Shown here in pieces: positions 1 through 8,669 of a DNA stretch of 36,330 bases. Origin of the DNA: Tissierellia bacterium (lineage in GTDB: Bacteria > Bacillota > Clostridia > Tissierellales > Peptoniphilaceae); NCBI GenBank assembly GCA_030537855.1, contig JAUNVD010000019.1, positions 1 through 36,330 on the forward strand, given 5' to 3'. Under the pieces are notes generated by a model. It was given only the letters and a program-made list of their open reading frames with translations, was not told the origin of the DNA and did no database searches. Both the position numbers and the translations under genes were made by a program. The stretch's first letter is position 1, and every line of letters begins with the position of its first letter.

Positions 1-29
1 AAATAAAAAAGACCCTTAAAGATGTAGTG

Positions 30-60
30 ACCCCCTAAATCCGTACTTGGATTAGGGGGT
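30..60. terminator. GC-rich hairpin at the 3' end of the VWA gene
   Basis: The arms ACCCCCTAAATCC and GGATTAGGGGGT pair with one bulged A around a short loop. The VWA stop codon (52-54) lies inside the right arm. Neither side has a perfect uninterrupted U-tract: the plus side continues ACTTTT, the minus side reaches T-runs only about 10-20 nt further on. It probably ends the DUF362-AAA-propeller-VWA operon, or a gene entering from the left, but its strength is uncertain. Confidence 0.55.
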
Positions 61-1989
61 ACTTTTATGTTCCACTTTCCCCATCATTATTTTAGTAAAA
101 CCTTTTAATAGTTCTTTTGGCAGTCTTTCTAATTCATTTCCTAAAACGATACCTTTTTTTTCACTTTCTCCTTCATTCCAAATATATTGAAAGCGATCTA
201 ACTCTGACTTAGTCAACTCTCCAATTTGAAACCCAAAAAGGTAGATACCTTTTGATTTTAAATGGTCTATGGCTTCTTTTGTCATATCTGGATCAATACT
301 AGCTCCATCGGTAATCATAAATACAATTTTTAATAGTTTTTCATTTCTTATTTTTTTCTTTTCTACCGGACTAATCGAAGAATCAAGATATTCTAAGACT
401 TTATAGTCATGGGTATACCCAAAGGTTCCGTCTAAAGTGGTTAAAATTTTCATCCATTCCACTTCCCTTTCCCAAGACCCAAGGATAGATTTTAAAGGTA
501 ATATTTTTTCAAATTCCGTACCAAAATAAATAACTTCTGTATATAATTTACAATATTTTTTTAGCTCTTTCCGATACCGATATAAATACTCCCCAAAATC
601 TTTTAAAGACCATAGCATTGCCAATAAGGCTCTTCGACTGTAATAGATTTTTATTGGATCCATGGAACCTGAATTATCCATAATCAAAGATACTTCAATT
701 CTTTCAGGAGCAATTGTAGTCTCATAATAAGGAGAAATCCTTTCATAAATAGGGGGAATCATCCTACCACTATTTTGACTTTCTACAACTTCAGGATAAA
801 CACGAATAAGCTCCTCTACATCTAAGTTTCCCCTTCTTTGTTCAGACTCTATCTCTCTTTGTTCAAATAAAGATTCTCCTAAAATTGTTTTCCAAACTTC
901 ACGCATTTCTTCACGAAGTGGTTGGATATCCTTTTTAATTTCTTCAAAATCATTACGAGTTTCTTTATTGATTCCATGAAATCCATCTAACGCATTTTTA
1001 TCCAATTCTTCTAGAATTTGTCTCCGATTATCCATGGAAATTTCCATACTATCAGGAGAACCTTCCATAGAACGAATTAGATCTTCCAAAGGAATAGGAT
1101 CCATAAACTCCATCGAAGAATCTTTGTTTTCTTCTTCAAATTTTTGTAGCATCTTTTCCTTTGGCATCATTTCTGTTTTTCCTTCTATGTAATCTTTATT
1201 TGATGATTTTTTAAAATTCTCCAAATCTTCTTGCCAAAGGCCGCAATAAAGATCTAAGAAAAAACCTCGTAAGTAAAGGTCTCTTTTTTCCATCTTAGGA
1301 GAATTTCCAAAAACTGGAGAAAATAACCCTCTTACAAAATGATCTAAATCTTCTCCTAAGCGTTTCCTTTTATAAAGATCTAAGATTTTAGGAGGTATGG
1401 GCCATACTCCCTCTCCCAACAAAATATAAGGGAGCAATCCATAAATAAATTCAATATGATACTGCCTTTGAGCTTTTATTAAGATTCCTTCTCTTTCCCA
1501 TAAACTAATTACAGAAATGATAAACTCATCTTCTCGAAAATAGGGAAAAACATCTTGTAACAAAAATACTCCTGTTAATATATCAAATATATAATAAATT
1601 CTATAAATCTCTTTGTCTGTATATTCTAAAACAACTTCCTCAGAAGCTTCATCTTTACCTGGAAACAAGGACTTCCCTATAAAATTAGTCATTGTTTTAC
1701 TTAGTTCCTGAATAAACTCTCGCCTTTTCTTAAAACCCTCTAGATTTTCATGGAGTTGACGAACCATCACTAGCTGTATATATAGTTTTGCAATAAATTC
1801 TTCTTCTGTTAACTCTAAGTCTATAATCTTTGAAGAAGGAATACTTAATCTTTTAGCCTCAGGATTATAGAGAAAATTATCTATATTTTCATCAATAGAA
1901 AGAGTAAAATGGCCATCTTCTAAAAAAATGGCAATATTGCTTTTCTCTTTATGAATGATTCTCATAAGGTCTTTTATATTCAAAGTCAA
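52..1989 (-). CDS. VWA domain protein of a MoxR-vWA-beta-propeller cassette
   Basis: 645 residues. A C-terminal von Willebrand A domain spans about 431-640. Its MIDAS motif DNSGS is at 438-442, a Thr-containing loop (LDGTFGYTHD) lies near 519-528 and an ITDGAS segment near 559-564. This is the metal-binding layout expected of the partner of a MoxR AAA+ ATPase. The first 430 residues are helical, rich in Glu and Lys, and I recognise no domain there. No signal peptide or membrane helix, so it is probably cytoplasmic. The start is TTG, chosen because a perfect AGGAGG (CCTCCT at 1995-2000 on the plus strand) sits 5 nt upstream. That SD overlaps the stop codon of the propeller gene, implying translational coupling. 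By analogy with ViaA or CoxE it would act as adaptor or substrate receptor for the ATPase encoded two genes upstream; this is inference. Confidence 0.85.
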   Translation of the reverse strand: MTLNIKDLMRIIHKEKSNIAIFLEDGHFTLSIDENIDNFLYNPEAKRLSIPSSKIIDLELTEEEFIAKLYIQLVMVRQLHENLEGFKKRREFIQELSKTMTNFIGKSLFPGKDEASEEVVLEYTDKEIYRIYYIFDILTGVFLLQDVFPYFREDEFIISVISLWEREGILIKAQRQYHIEFIYGLLPYILLGEGVWPIPPKILDLYKRKRLGEDLDHFVRGLFSPVFGNSPKMEKRDLYLRGFFLDLYCGLWQEDLENFKKSSNKDYIEGKTEMMPKEKMLQKFEEENKDSSMEFMDPIPLEDLIRSMEGSPDSMEISMDNRRQILEELDKNALDGFHGINKETRNDFEEIKKDIQPLREEMREVWKTILGESLFEQREIESEQRRGNLDVEELIRVYPEVVESQNSGRMIPPIYERISPYYETTIAPERIEVSLIMDNSGSMDPIKIYYSRRALLAMLWSLKDFGEYLYRYRKELKKYCKLYTEVIYFGTEFEKILPLKSILGSWEREVEWMKILTTLDGTFGYTHDYKVLEYLDSSISPVEKKKIRNEKLLKIVFMITDGASIDPDMTKEAIDHLKSKGIYLFGFQIGELTKSELDRFQYIWNEGESEKKGIVLGNELERLPKELLKGFTKIMMGKVEHKSTP

Positions 1990-1998
1990 AATTACCTC

Positions 1999-3153
1999 CT
2001 AGAAAAATGCCCCTGTTTCCCGTTTGATTCGATCAATATATTCTTTATTACTCCTTGGTAAAGAAATGTTTAATCGAGCAAGTCTACCACTCCACCCTGC
2101 TAGTAGAAATTCATCCTTCCCTGTTTTTTCAATGGCAGATATAAATGTTGGGAACCCTTGAAAACTCTCACCATACTTCCAAAACCCATTATGAAAATAG
2201 AGATGCATACAACGTTTTTTTGCACCAACCACCAATAAATTTTCCTGGTCTAAAAAAGCTCCGTCATAAATTAATTCTCGAAAACCTTCTATCTCATGTC
2301 CATACTTCCAAGAACCATCATAATATAAAATCCTAGTTTCTCCATTTCCACCTAGTACTAAATAACCATGGTTAATTTTCTTTACTGAATAGATTTTCTT
2401 TTGAAACCCATAGATTTCTTTAGATTTATAAAAATGATCATCTTTGATTTGGAGGAGTAAAGTTTTACCTTGAGAGCCAAATAGAAAACATTCCTGTTTA
2501 TTTCTAACAATTCCTGTTTGCCATGTTTGAGTGCTTCCTTTCCATATGTCTAATGTTTTTAAAGTATAGTCATTTCTTTCAACAAGAAGGGCCAACCCTT
2601 CATCCCCTAATAAAAGAAATTTGTCTTTTGATAGGGATAAGACGCCATAAAGCGACTCTTTTCCAGAGTAAATAAGTTCCTTGTACTTCCAAGTTCCCTT
2701 ATCTTCTTCTAATACCTTGATCTCTCCATATTCCCCTACGACAATCACTTCCTGTTCTCCAACTTTACTACAATCATAAATATGACCTTCGAAACCTGAA
2801 ATCCGTTCTACTTTTAAATGATGATCTTCTTGCCGAATAAAAGCAGTAAGACCATGACCACCAAATAGTAAAAACTCTCGATTTCTTAAAGGAAGAATTC
2901 TCCGTATATCCTCTTCAAAGAATTCAGGATAGATATAAAAACTACCTTCCATTTTAAAATATTCAGGATGTTTCAGATAGAAATTATGGAAAATTTCTTT
3001 TTCCATAGATTGTCCTATTTCTGTAAGTCTTTCTACCTCTTCTTGAATCTTAGAATCCCATGTACCTGTTTTATGGATTTCTTCCATCTTTTCTCGTAAC
3101 TTATATAAATCAAATTCAAATTCAGATAACTTATTCATAAGAATCATCTTCAT
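1999..3153 (-). CDS. Seven-repeat beta-propeller-like protein between MoxR ATPase and VWA genes
   Basis: 384 residues. An N-terminal helical part (about 1-75) precedes seven imperfect repeats of about 40-45 residues (roughly 80-365). The repeats have the pattern GF..xIY..., then a hydrophobic strand ending LLxGxxG, then a strand and GxWKYxxxI. The clearest are at about 249-290 and 291-333, each opening with GF and closing with a WKYG. Seven such units fit a closed seven-bladed propeller. No enzyme motif or signal peptide, so a scaffold or recognition role is likely. The gene overlaps the 3' end of the AAA+ gene by 23 nt. ATG at 3153 is preferred because GGAAG lies 8 nt upstream; in-frame ATGs at 3147 and 3138 are alternatives. 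Pfam has families named for beta-propellers of MoxR-vWA ternary systems (bpX); which one this belongs to I cannot tell. Confidence 0.75.
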   Translation of the reverse strand: MKMILMNKLSEFEFDLYKLREKMEEIHKTGTWDSKIQEEVERLTEIGQSMEKEIFHNFYLKHPEYFKMEGSFYIYPEFFEEDIRRILPLRNREFLLFGGHGLTAFIRQEDHHLKVERISGFEGHIYDCSKVGEQEVIVVGEYGEIKVLEEDKGTWKYKELIYSGKESLYGVLSLSKDKFLLLGDEGLALLVERNDYTLKTLDIWKGSTQTWQTGIVRNKQECFLFGSQGKTLLLQIKDDHFYKSKEIYGFQKKIYSVKKINHGYLVLGGNGETRILYYDGSWKYGHEIEGFRELIYDGAFLDQENLLVVGAKKRCMHLYFHNGFWKYGESFQGFPTFISAIEKTGKDEFLLAGWSGRLARLNISLPRSNKEYIDRIKRETGAFF

Positions 3154-5092
3154 TCAAAAGTCTTCCAACAATTGTCGTTTCTTCCATTTCTTTTACCCTG
3201 TCTTGTAAAGCAATAAATCTTTCTGGTGAAATTTTTTCATCTTCTAAAAGTTGCTCTACCCCTTCTGGTAAATCTTTAAAAGGTGGAGGATTACCAAATA
3301 GCCATTGGATACATTCATATACTGTATATACACTAGGTTCTAAAGGTTCATACCTATAGGCTTTCGTCTTTATTTCCTCCATGGATAAAGAAGATTCCCC
3401 TACCCCCTTTTTGGAAACATTCCAGCCTTCTGACTTTAAGAAAAAACCAAACATCATGGCAAGATTCATCAAAACATTAACATCATCATCTGAAGTTACT
3501 GACCTTATAAATCCGTCCCAAATAGCTTCATCTAAAGACTTCCCTGCTCCTAAATTCCAATCATCTAATATCCTGCGTAAATTCCTTAAACTAAGGACTG
3601 AAGTGCTTAATTCCGGTTCTAATCCGTCAGAAAACAAATCCTGTGATTGTCGATATCGGCCAGTAAAGATATCTTGCGTTACCTTTGCGTATTGACAAAG
3701 AGCAAATAACTTTTCCATTGTCTTTGCTCCTCCAGGCAAGAAAATATGGCCATCTTCTTCAGCTAAAAGTGATACAAGAACTCGAAACAATTCATTATTT
3801 TCTGGATAATCTTGATTCCATAAACTACCCTTTCCATCTTGAGGCAAGTAGGAATATTCAAACCCATAAAATCTTGATGCAAAGGCAGGGTTTAGTTCAT
3901 CTGTTCCGCCATATAGTACAGATTCACTACTTAAATTACCTGTTGCAATAAGTCCAAACCCATAACCAATCCTTACATTTCCCACACCTGTAATATACAC
4001 AAGATCTCCAGGTTTTTTTTGTAATAAATCATTGAGTCCAATTAAATGATCCATAGAGATGGCATTAAGCTCGTCAATTATAAGTGGTTTTCCTTCAAGA
4101 ATAGCAAGTAGTACTTCCCGAGATATTTTTTCCACCTTCGTTCCAAAGGAACCATGTTTTAAACGATATAAAGCTCTAATTTCATTGCTAAAAATTTCTT
4201 TTTGTTTTATCTTTACCTTATCATCTAAGGAGTCTAAATACTTTTGATTTTGGGCAACCCATTTTTCTATTAAAATTTCTTCTTCTTCTAAAGCATCTTC
4301 TATAGAAACTCCACTTAATGCCCCCTCTACAGTAAGCACTTTTTCTGTGAATAAATCAGCTGCTCGAATATCTTTATTTCCTGCAATAAAAAAAGGTCTT
4401 TTGGATTTCGGATCCTCTTTTAAGTAATTTTTTAATGCTTCTTCTTTATACCTAAAATATTTCTCCCTTGTAATCTTCTCATTTCCACATTGTTCCAAAA
4501 TATAATTGTCAACATATGTGATTTTTGCAAATTCAAAAGCCGCTTCCATAGCTATTTCTGTCTTTCCACTTCCTAAATGACCTCGAAGAAATACGGCTTC
4601 CCCTTTAGACAATAAATTGATGATGTCTTTCAAAGCTTTTTTTACATAAGGAGTATGAATCAATTGTCCTTCTTTAATCCCTTGTCTTTCCTGCTTCCAT
4701 ATTTCTTGATAAATAGTATAGTACCAAATAGGATTTCTACTTAGATATTCTTCTTTTTTTCTTTTACAATCTAAAAGCTTACGTTCAATGTTTCGATTTA
4801 AAAAAACATTATTAGTAAACCTATTATAAAAACGAAGTAAAAATTCTAAATAATCCACCTCTTGTACCCATTGATCCCATGCAACTCTTGCTTGACATTC
4901 TTCCTTTTGTACATAAGGTAAAAAGATCTTTGTAAAATCAGTACCTTCTCTTTTAGGTAGAATAGGTGGATCTATCTTTTCAATGGAAGCTTCCCATTCT
5001 TTTAAATATTTTTTATAAAATAAATTCTTTTTCAAAGGTTCTAAAATATCTTTTTTTATATATAAATCTAGAGTTTCATCTTTTTCATCCAT
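3131..5092 (-). CDS. MoxR-like AAA+ ATPase of a ternary MoxR/propeller/VWA cassette
   Basis: 653 residues, well above the 300-350 of a minimal MoxR. Residues 1-150 are a helical extension. The AAA+ core has Walker A GHLGSGKT (171-178), Walker B LIIDELN (337-343), sensor 1 ATGN (383-386), an arginine-finger segment FASRF (404-408) and a lid region with SLRNLRRIL (501-509). About 130 residues are inserted between Walker A and B (200-330), including an acidic ALEEEEILIEKW stretch. The core fits the MoxR/dynein-like AAA+ class, whose members remodel or load co-factors on partner proteins with a VWA protein. The ATG is preceded by GGAGGG at 5 nt. It starts 13 nt after the DUF362 stop and has no visible promoter of its own, so it is probably transcribed from the DUF362 promoter. 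Confidence 0.88.
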   Translation of the reverse strand: MDEKDETLDLYIKKDILEPLKKNLFYKKYLKEWEASIEKIDPPILPKREGTDFTKIFLPYVQKEECQARVAWDQWVQEVDYLEFLLRFYNRFTNNVFLNRNIERKLLDCKRKKEEYLSRNPIWYYTIYQEIWKQERQGIKEGQLIHTPYVKKALKDIINLLSKGEAVFLRGHLGSGKTEIAMEAAFEFAKITYVDNYILEQCGNEKITREKYFRYKEEALKNYLKEDPKSKRPFFIAGNKDIRAADLFTEKVLTVEGALSGVSIEDALEEEEILIEKWVAQNQKYLDSLDDKVKIKQKEIFSNEIRALYRLKHGSFGTKVEKISREVLLAILEGKPLIIDELNAISMDHLIGLNDLLQKKPGDLVYITGVGNVRIGYGFGLIATGNLSSESVLYGGTDELNPAFASRFYGFEYSYLPQDGKGSLWNQDYPENNELFRVLVSLLAEEDGHIFLPGGAKTMEKLFALCQYAKVTQDIFTGRYRQSQDLFSDGLEPELSTSVLSLRNLRRILDDWNLGAGKSLDEAIWDGFIRSVTSDDDVNVLMNLAMMFGFFLKSEGWNVSKKGVGESSLSMEEIKTKAYRYEPLEPSVYTVYECIQWLFGNPPPFKDLPEGVEQLLEDEKISPERFIALQDRVKEMEETTIVGRLLNEDDSYE

Positions 5093-5105
5093 GGCAACCC
5101 TCCAT

Positions 5106-6182
5106 TTAAATTTGCTTTAATATATAATCTTGTTTTCCGAGTCCTATCTTTTCTCCATATTCCATAAGAATCTTACCATCTACATTCTTATGCTCTCTTG
5201 CAAAAGGGTCATACCCTACTTTTTCACAAACTAAATCATAACAGGCTCGATCCAATGCAACAGGATCTGTAGAAGCTAAAATACCTACATCAGGGGCTAA
5301 AGGTTTCCCACTCCAGCCACAACAATCACAAAGTGGAGTAATATCCCTTACAAATGTAATAAATCCTACTTTTTCCATTTTATTTTTAATCGAACCATAA
5401 GCATATTCAGCCATTTTTTCTAAAAATATATCTGATGCAGAATCCCATTCTATAGATACTGCTCGAACTGGTTTTACAGGACAAACAGTTACGCATTCTC
5501 CACATCCATAGCAAATTTCATCATCAATTTCAGCTTTTCTTTCTACTAAATCAATAGCTTCAACAGGACAGTTTACTTTACATCTTCCACAACCGATACA
5601 AAGTTCTTTATCAATAGTTGGTTTAACATCTGAGTGTTGTTGTTGTTTTCCTGAAGCTGCAGCACAACCCATAGCCATATTCTTTATAGCCCCACCAAAT
5701 CCAGAAAGAGAATGACCTTTAAAATGACTTAATACAAACATAGCATCTGAATGAAAGATTTCTCCACCAATCTTAACACTGGAAAAGTGTTTTTTACCAA
5801 TATCTACATCTACAGAATTTTGACTATATAGACCATCGGCAATAATAATAGGTGCATTAGTTACAGCATAGGCAAATCCATTTTCAATAGCTGTCATCAA
5901 ATGGTCAACTGAATTTGTTCGACTTCCACTATACAATGTATTCGTATCTGTTAGAAAGGGTTTCCCTCCTTTTTCTTTTATCTTATCAACCACTTGACGC
6001 ACAGCAACTGGATGCATATATGTAGTATTTCCTTTTTCTCCAAAATGAAGTTTAATGGCTACTTGATTACCTTTTTCAATCTTTTCATCAAACTTTAAAG
6101 CATCATAAAGCTTTCGAACCTTACTGGGCATATTATTATTCTCACTTGTCCCATACATCTCTGAAAAATATACCTTTGTCAT
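5106..6182 (-). CDS. DUF362 family protein with two [4Fe-4S] ferredoxin motifs
   Basis: 358 residues. The N-terminal DUF362 part (about 1-180) contains the segments VAIKLHFGEKGN and SHFKGHSLSGFGG. A dicluster ferredoxin insert follows, with CxxCxxCxxxCP motifs at C195/C198/C201/C205 and C224/C227/C230/C234, and a further PLCDCCGW Cys cluster near 285. This is the usual DUF362 layout in anaerobes. The biochemical role of the family is unsettled, and electron transfer is suggested only by the clusters. No signal peptide, so probably cytoplasmic. It is the first gene of the operon that continues into the AAA+/propeller/VWA cassette, with AAGGAGGGG ahead of its ATG. Whether it serves that cassette is unknown. 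Confidence 0.9.
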   Translation of the reverse strand: MTKVYFSEMYGTSENNNMPSKVRKLYDALKFDEKIEKGNQVAIKLHFGEKGNTTYMHPVAVRQVVDKIKEKGGKPFLTDTNTLYSGSRTNSVDHLMTAIENGFAYAVTNAPIIIADGLYSQNSVDVDIGKKHFSSVKIGGEIFHSDAMFVLSHFKGHSLSGFGGAIKNMAMGCAAASGKQQQHSDVKPTIDKELCIGCGRCKVNCPVEAIDLVERKAEIDDEICYGCGECVTVCPVKPVRAVSIEWDSASDIFLEKMAEYAYGSIKNKMEKVGFITFVRDITPLCDCCGWSGKPLAPDVGILASTDPVALDRACYDLVCEKVGYDPFAREHKNVDGKILMEYGEKIGLGKQDYILKQI

Positions 6183-6201
6183 ACTACCCCTCCTTAAAAG
6201 T

Positions 6202-6210
6202 ATTATAACA
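6202..6210 (-). promoter_or_regulatory. Extended -10 promoter for DUF362/ternary operon
   Basis: On the minus strand this reads TGTTATAAT, a consensus extended -10 (TGnTATAAT), about 20 nt before the start codon. No good -35 box is seen at 16-18 nt, as is common for extended -10 promoters. The same nonamer-like element occurs on the plus strand at 6236-6244. Confidence 0.6.
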
Positions 6211-6235
6211 CAGAAGAAACCTTTCTAAAATTCTA

Positions 6236-6244
6236 TGTTATAAT
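6236..6244 (+). promoter_or_regulatory. Extended -10 promoter for mscS
   Basis: TGTTATAAT, a consensus extended -10 lying 24 nt before the MscS start and followed by AAAGGAGG at 6256-6263. No clear -35. Together with 6202-6210 it makes a compact divergent promoter pair with identical -10 elements. Confidence 0.6.
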
Positions 6245-6268
6245 AGACAATGACAAAAGGAGGAAGCG

Positions 6269-7138
6269 ATGAATCAAAAGCAATATGAAGATATCATAAA
6301 AAAGATAGACAATCTTGAAAATAATGTAAAGACCACTGGATTTGATTGGATGAACCTTTTACAAAAAGGATTAATAGCCTTGGTTATCTTTATTGTTGGT
6401 ACTCAAATTATAAGAATCATTCGTCATTTGGTAAAGAAAAGCTTACAACGAAAAGACGCCACAAGAAGTCAATGCTACTTTGCTGATATGGCTATTAAAA
6501 TTTTACTTTATATCATTTTAATTATTACCATTGCTGGTACCTTAGGAATACAAACAACATCATTTGTGGCATTAATAGGCTCTATGGGTATAGGGATAGG
6601 TTTAGCATTACAAGGAAGCTTATCAGATTTAGCAGCTGGTATTTTAATAATGGCATTAAGACCCTTTCAAACCGATGATATTATTTATCTAGATTCTACA
6701 GATGGGGAAAGATTACAAGTTGAAGAAATTCGATTTTTCAATACAAGGTTTTTAAACCTTACTAATTATAAAGTGATTATTCCCAATAGTACATTAGTGA
6801 AATCTAAAATTATAAATGTTTCAAAAAGTAATTTTGTACGATTTGAAATTAAATTTGCAGTGGATTATGACACTAATATTGATGAAGTACGGAGTATAAT
6901 CTTTCAGCTCTTTGATCAAGAAGAAAAGATTAATCAAGATCTACCCTATCAAGTATCGGTAACCCAATTAGCAGATAGTGGGATTGATATTGTATGTAGA
7001 GCATACGTAGAAAGTGAAGATCATCTCTCAATGAAATTAAAAATGTTAGAAAAAATAAAAAAAGAACTGGATGCACACCAAGTGGAATTTCCATTTCCAC
7101 AATTGGTTATCCAAGAACGACAAAAAACAGAGGATTGA
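6269..7138 (+). CDS. MscS-family small-conductance mechanosensitive channel
   Basis: 289 residues, the size of a classic MscS. Three membrane helices are evident: about 29-50, 72-94, and the pore-lining 98-128 with its Gly/Ala pattern (GSMGIGIGLALQGSLSDLAAG). The cytoplasmic beta domain follows, with the family segments RPFQTDDII and IIPNSTLVKSKIIN. The protein releases solutes when membrane tension rises during hypo-osmotic shock. It has its own extended -10 promoter and an AGGAGG site 5 nt before the ATG, and is followed at once by a terminator, so it is monocistronic. Confidence 0.92.
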   Translation: MNQKQYEDIIKKIDNLENNVKTTGFDWMNLLQKGLIALVIFIVGTQIIRIIRHLVKKSLQRKDATRSQCYFADMAIKILLYIILIITIAGTLGIQTTSFVALIGSMGIGIGLALQGSLSDLAAGILIMALRPFQTDDIIYLDSTDGERLQVEEIRFFNTRFLNLTNYKVIIPNSTLVKSKIINVSKSNFVRFEIKFAVDYDTNIDEVRSIIFQLFDQEEKINQDLPYQVSVTQLADSGIDIVCRAYVESEDHLSMKLKMLEKIKKELDAHQVEFPFPQLVIQERQKTED

Positions 7139-7150
7139 CCTCTGTTTTTT
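7122..7150. terminator. Bidirectional terminator between mscS and the TraX-like gene
   Basis: AAAAAACAGAGG and CCTCTGTTTTTT form a perfect 12-bp stem with a 5-nt ATTGA loop. A T-run lies on each side in its own reading direction, so it serves both converging genes. The stop codons of both genes lie in or at the hairpin. Confidence 0.9.
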
Positions 7151-7902
7151 TATGAAAATATTACTATTCTTGTCAGGTAAATACAAAGTAAATGAATGGG
7201 ATAATATAAATAAAAGAAATACTTCTGCTGCTTACCTTTTTGTCCATTATATAAAGCAATTGGTATCACTGCAAAATAAACCGCCCCTACCTCAAAATAA
7301 AAAGCCAAAATCGTAGAAAGAACTCTTCGCCAAAGCTCTTCCCCATGTAACAAATAAAAGAAACCTATAGCATATATGCCATTTGACCCATAATCAGTAC
7401 TTAAGAAGTCTGCTAATTGTCCAAAAAGCCCAAAAATAACAATCGTTATAATAATTTTAAGAATTCCCTTGTTTCCACTTATTTTTTCACTAAAGATCAT
7501 AGCTAAGTACCCAATACTAAGAGTGAAAAAGATGTTCTGATAATAAGGGGCCCATGCCACCCCATTAAAAGCCAAATTAAAGGGTATTTCCGATAAAATT
7601 GCAAAAAGGAAAAGTCTTAACAAAGTTTTCTTTCGATCTTTTGTATGGAAAAATCCTTCTACCAATAAAAATACAAAAATTGGAAAGGCGATTCTACCAA
7701 TCTTTCTCATATAATCATAAAGTTGAAATATTTCCTCTAGAGAAAAGATTTTTCCGAAAAATTGGAGATTTTTTCCATCCTCCATATATCCTAATTCTAA
7801 AAGACCAGCACCTAAATGATCAATAGTCATAGAAATAATAGCAATCCATTTTAAGACATTTGCAGAAACCCCTTTGATATTTTTATGATGTAATCTGTCC
7901 AT
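7150..7902 (-). CDS. TraX family integral membrane protein
   Basis: 250 residues. The N-terminal motif LKWIAIISMTIDHLG, then multiple hydrophobic helices and a central EIPFNLAF segment, is typical of the Firmicute TraX family (named for the F-plasmid pilin N-acetyltransferase TraX). Chromosomal Firmicute members occur without conjugation genes, and none are seen here, so the acetyl acceptor is unknown. I estimate 7-8 membrane helices. The start has AAGGAG 4 nt upstream. It is the last gene of the operon after hisF (8-nt gap) and ends in the bidirectional terminator. Confidence 0.82.
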   Translation of the reverse strand: MDRLHHKNIKGVSANVLKWIAIISMTIDHLGAGLLELGYMEDGKNLQFFGKIFSLEEIFQLYDYMRKIGRIAFPIFVFLLVEGFFHTKDRKKTLLRLFLFAILSEIPFNLAFNGVAWAPYYQNIFFTLSIGYLAMIFSEKISGNKGILKIIITIVIFGLFGQLADFLSTDYGSNGIYAIGFFYLLHGEELWRRVLSTILAFYFEVGAVYFAVIPIALYNGQKGKQQKYFFYLYYPIHLLCIYLTRIVIFS

Positions 7903-7910
7903 AGGCTCCT

Positions 7911-8669
7911 TTATATCCGTATCAATACTCCCTTATCTTTTAAATATCTTTTTAAATCTGGTAATTTCACTTCACCAGAATGAAAAATTCCTGCAGCTAA
8001 AAGACCATCTGCTTCTGTCTCTGTAGCAACCTTATAAAAATCTTCTGGGGTACCTGCTCCTCCAGAGGCAATCACTGGTACTGAAACAGCATTACAGACC
8101 TTTTGTAAAAGCTCTAAATCAAAACCAGACTTCATACCATCTTGATCCATAGAATTTACAACAACTTCACCAGCTCCAAGTTCTACTCCTTTTTTTATCC
8201 ACTGAATACCATCAAGACCTGTATTTGTATGACCTCCAGCTATATAAACATCATAAGAACCTTTGTTATTCTTCTTTAAATCCACCGATAAAACAACACA
8301 TTGATTCCCATATTTTTGAGCAGCTTCAGAAATAAGTCCTGGATTTTTTACAGCTCCTGAATTAATAGATACCTTATCTGCTCCTTTTGCAAGTATTTGT
8401 GCAAAATCCTCTAAGGTATTAACTCCTCCTCCTACACAGAAAGGTATATTAATTTCCTTTCCAATTTCTCCAATAAAATCATAATCAGGATCTCTTTTTT
8501 CCTTCGTTGCTGTAATATCATAAAAAACTAGTTCATCTGCACCTTCTTGGCAATAATACTTTGCTAAAGATACAGGATCATCAATATCTTTTATATCTTC
8601 AAATTGTTTCCCTTTTACAACCCGACCATGACGAACATCAAGGCAAGGGATAATTCTTTTAGTTATCAT
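7911..8669 (-). CDS. hisF: Imidazole glycerol phosphate synthase cyclase subunit HisF
   Basis: 252 residues, full-length (beta/alpha)8 barrel. The catalytic acids D11 (in [10 protein letters not shown]) and D130 (in LSVDLK) are both present, with the phosphate-binding loops CVGGGV (78-83) and ASGGAG (201-206). With HisH it converts PRFAR plus ammonia into imidazole glycerol phosphate and AICAR in histidine synthesis. Its ATG overlaps the hisH stop by 4 bp (ATGA). Oddly, no other his gene is in the window, so either the pathway is dispersed or the pair serves another route. Confidence 0.93.
   Translation of the reverse strand: MITKRIIPCLDVRHGRVVKGKQFEDIKDIDDPVSLAKYYCQEGADELVFYDITATKEKRDPDYDFIGEIGKEINIPFCVGGGVNTLEDFAQILAKGADKVSINSGAVKNPGLISEAAQKYGNQCVVLSVDLKKNNKGSYDVYIAGGHTNTGLDGIQWIKKGVELGAGEVVVNSMDQDGMKSGFDLELLQKVCNAVSVPVIASGGAGTPEDFYKVATETEADGLLAAGIFHSGEVKLPDLKRYLKDKGVLIRI

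Noticed and set aside
52-5092. Reading the MoxR cassette as a classical toxin-antitoxin or restriction system
   Set aside because: No nuclease, methylase or small toxin gene is present, and no recognisable effector domain was found in the three proteins.
7150-7902. TraX as a sign of a conjugative element
   Set aside because: No relaxase, coupling protein, pilin, integrase or attachment site nearby; TraX-like genes are common on Firmicute chromosomes.
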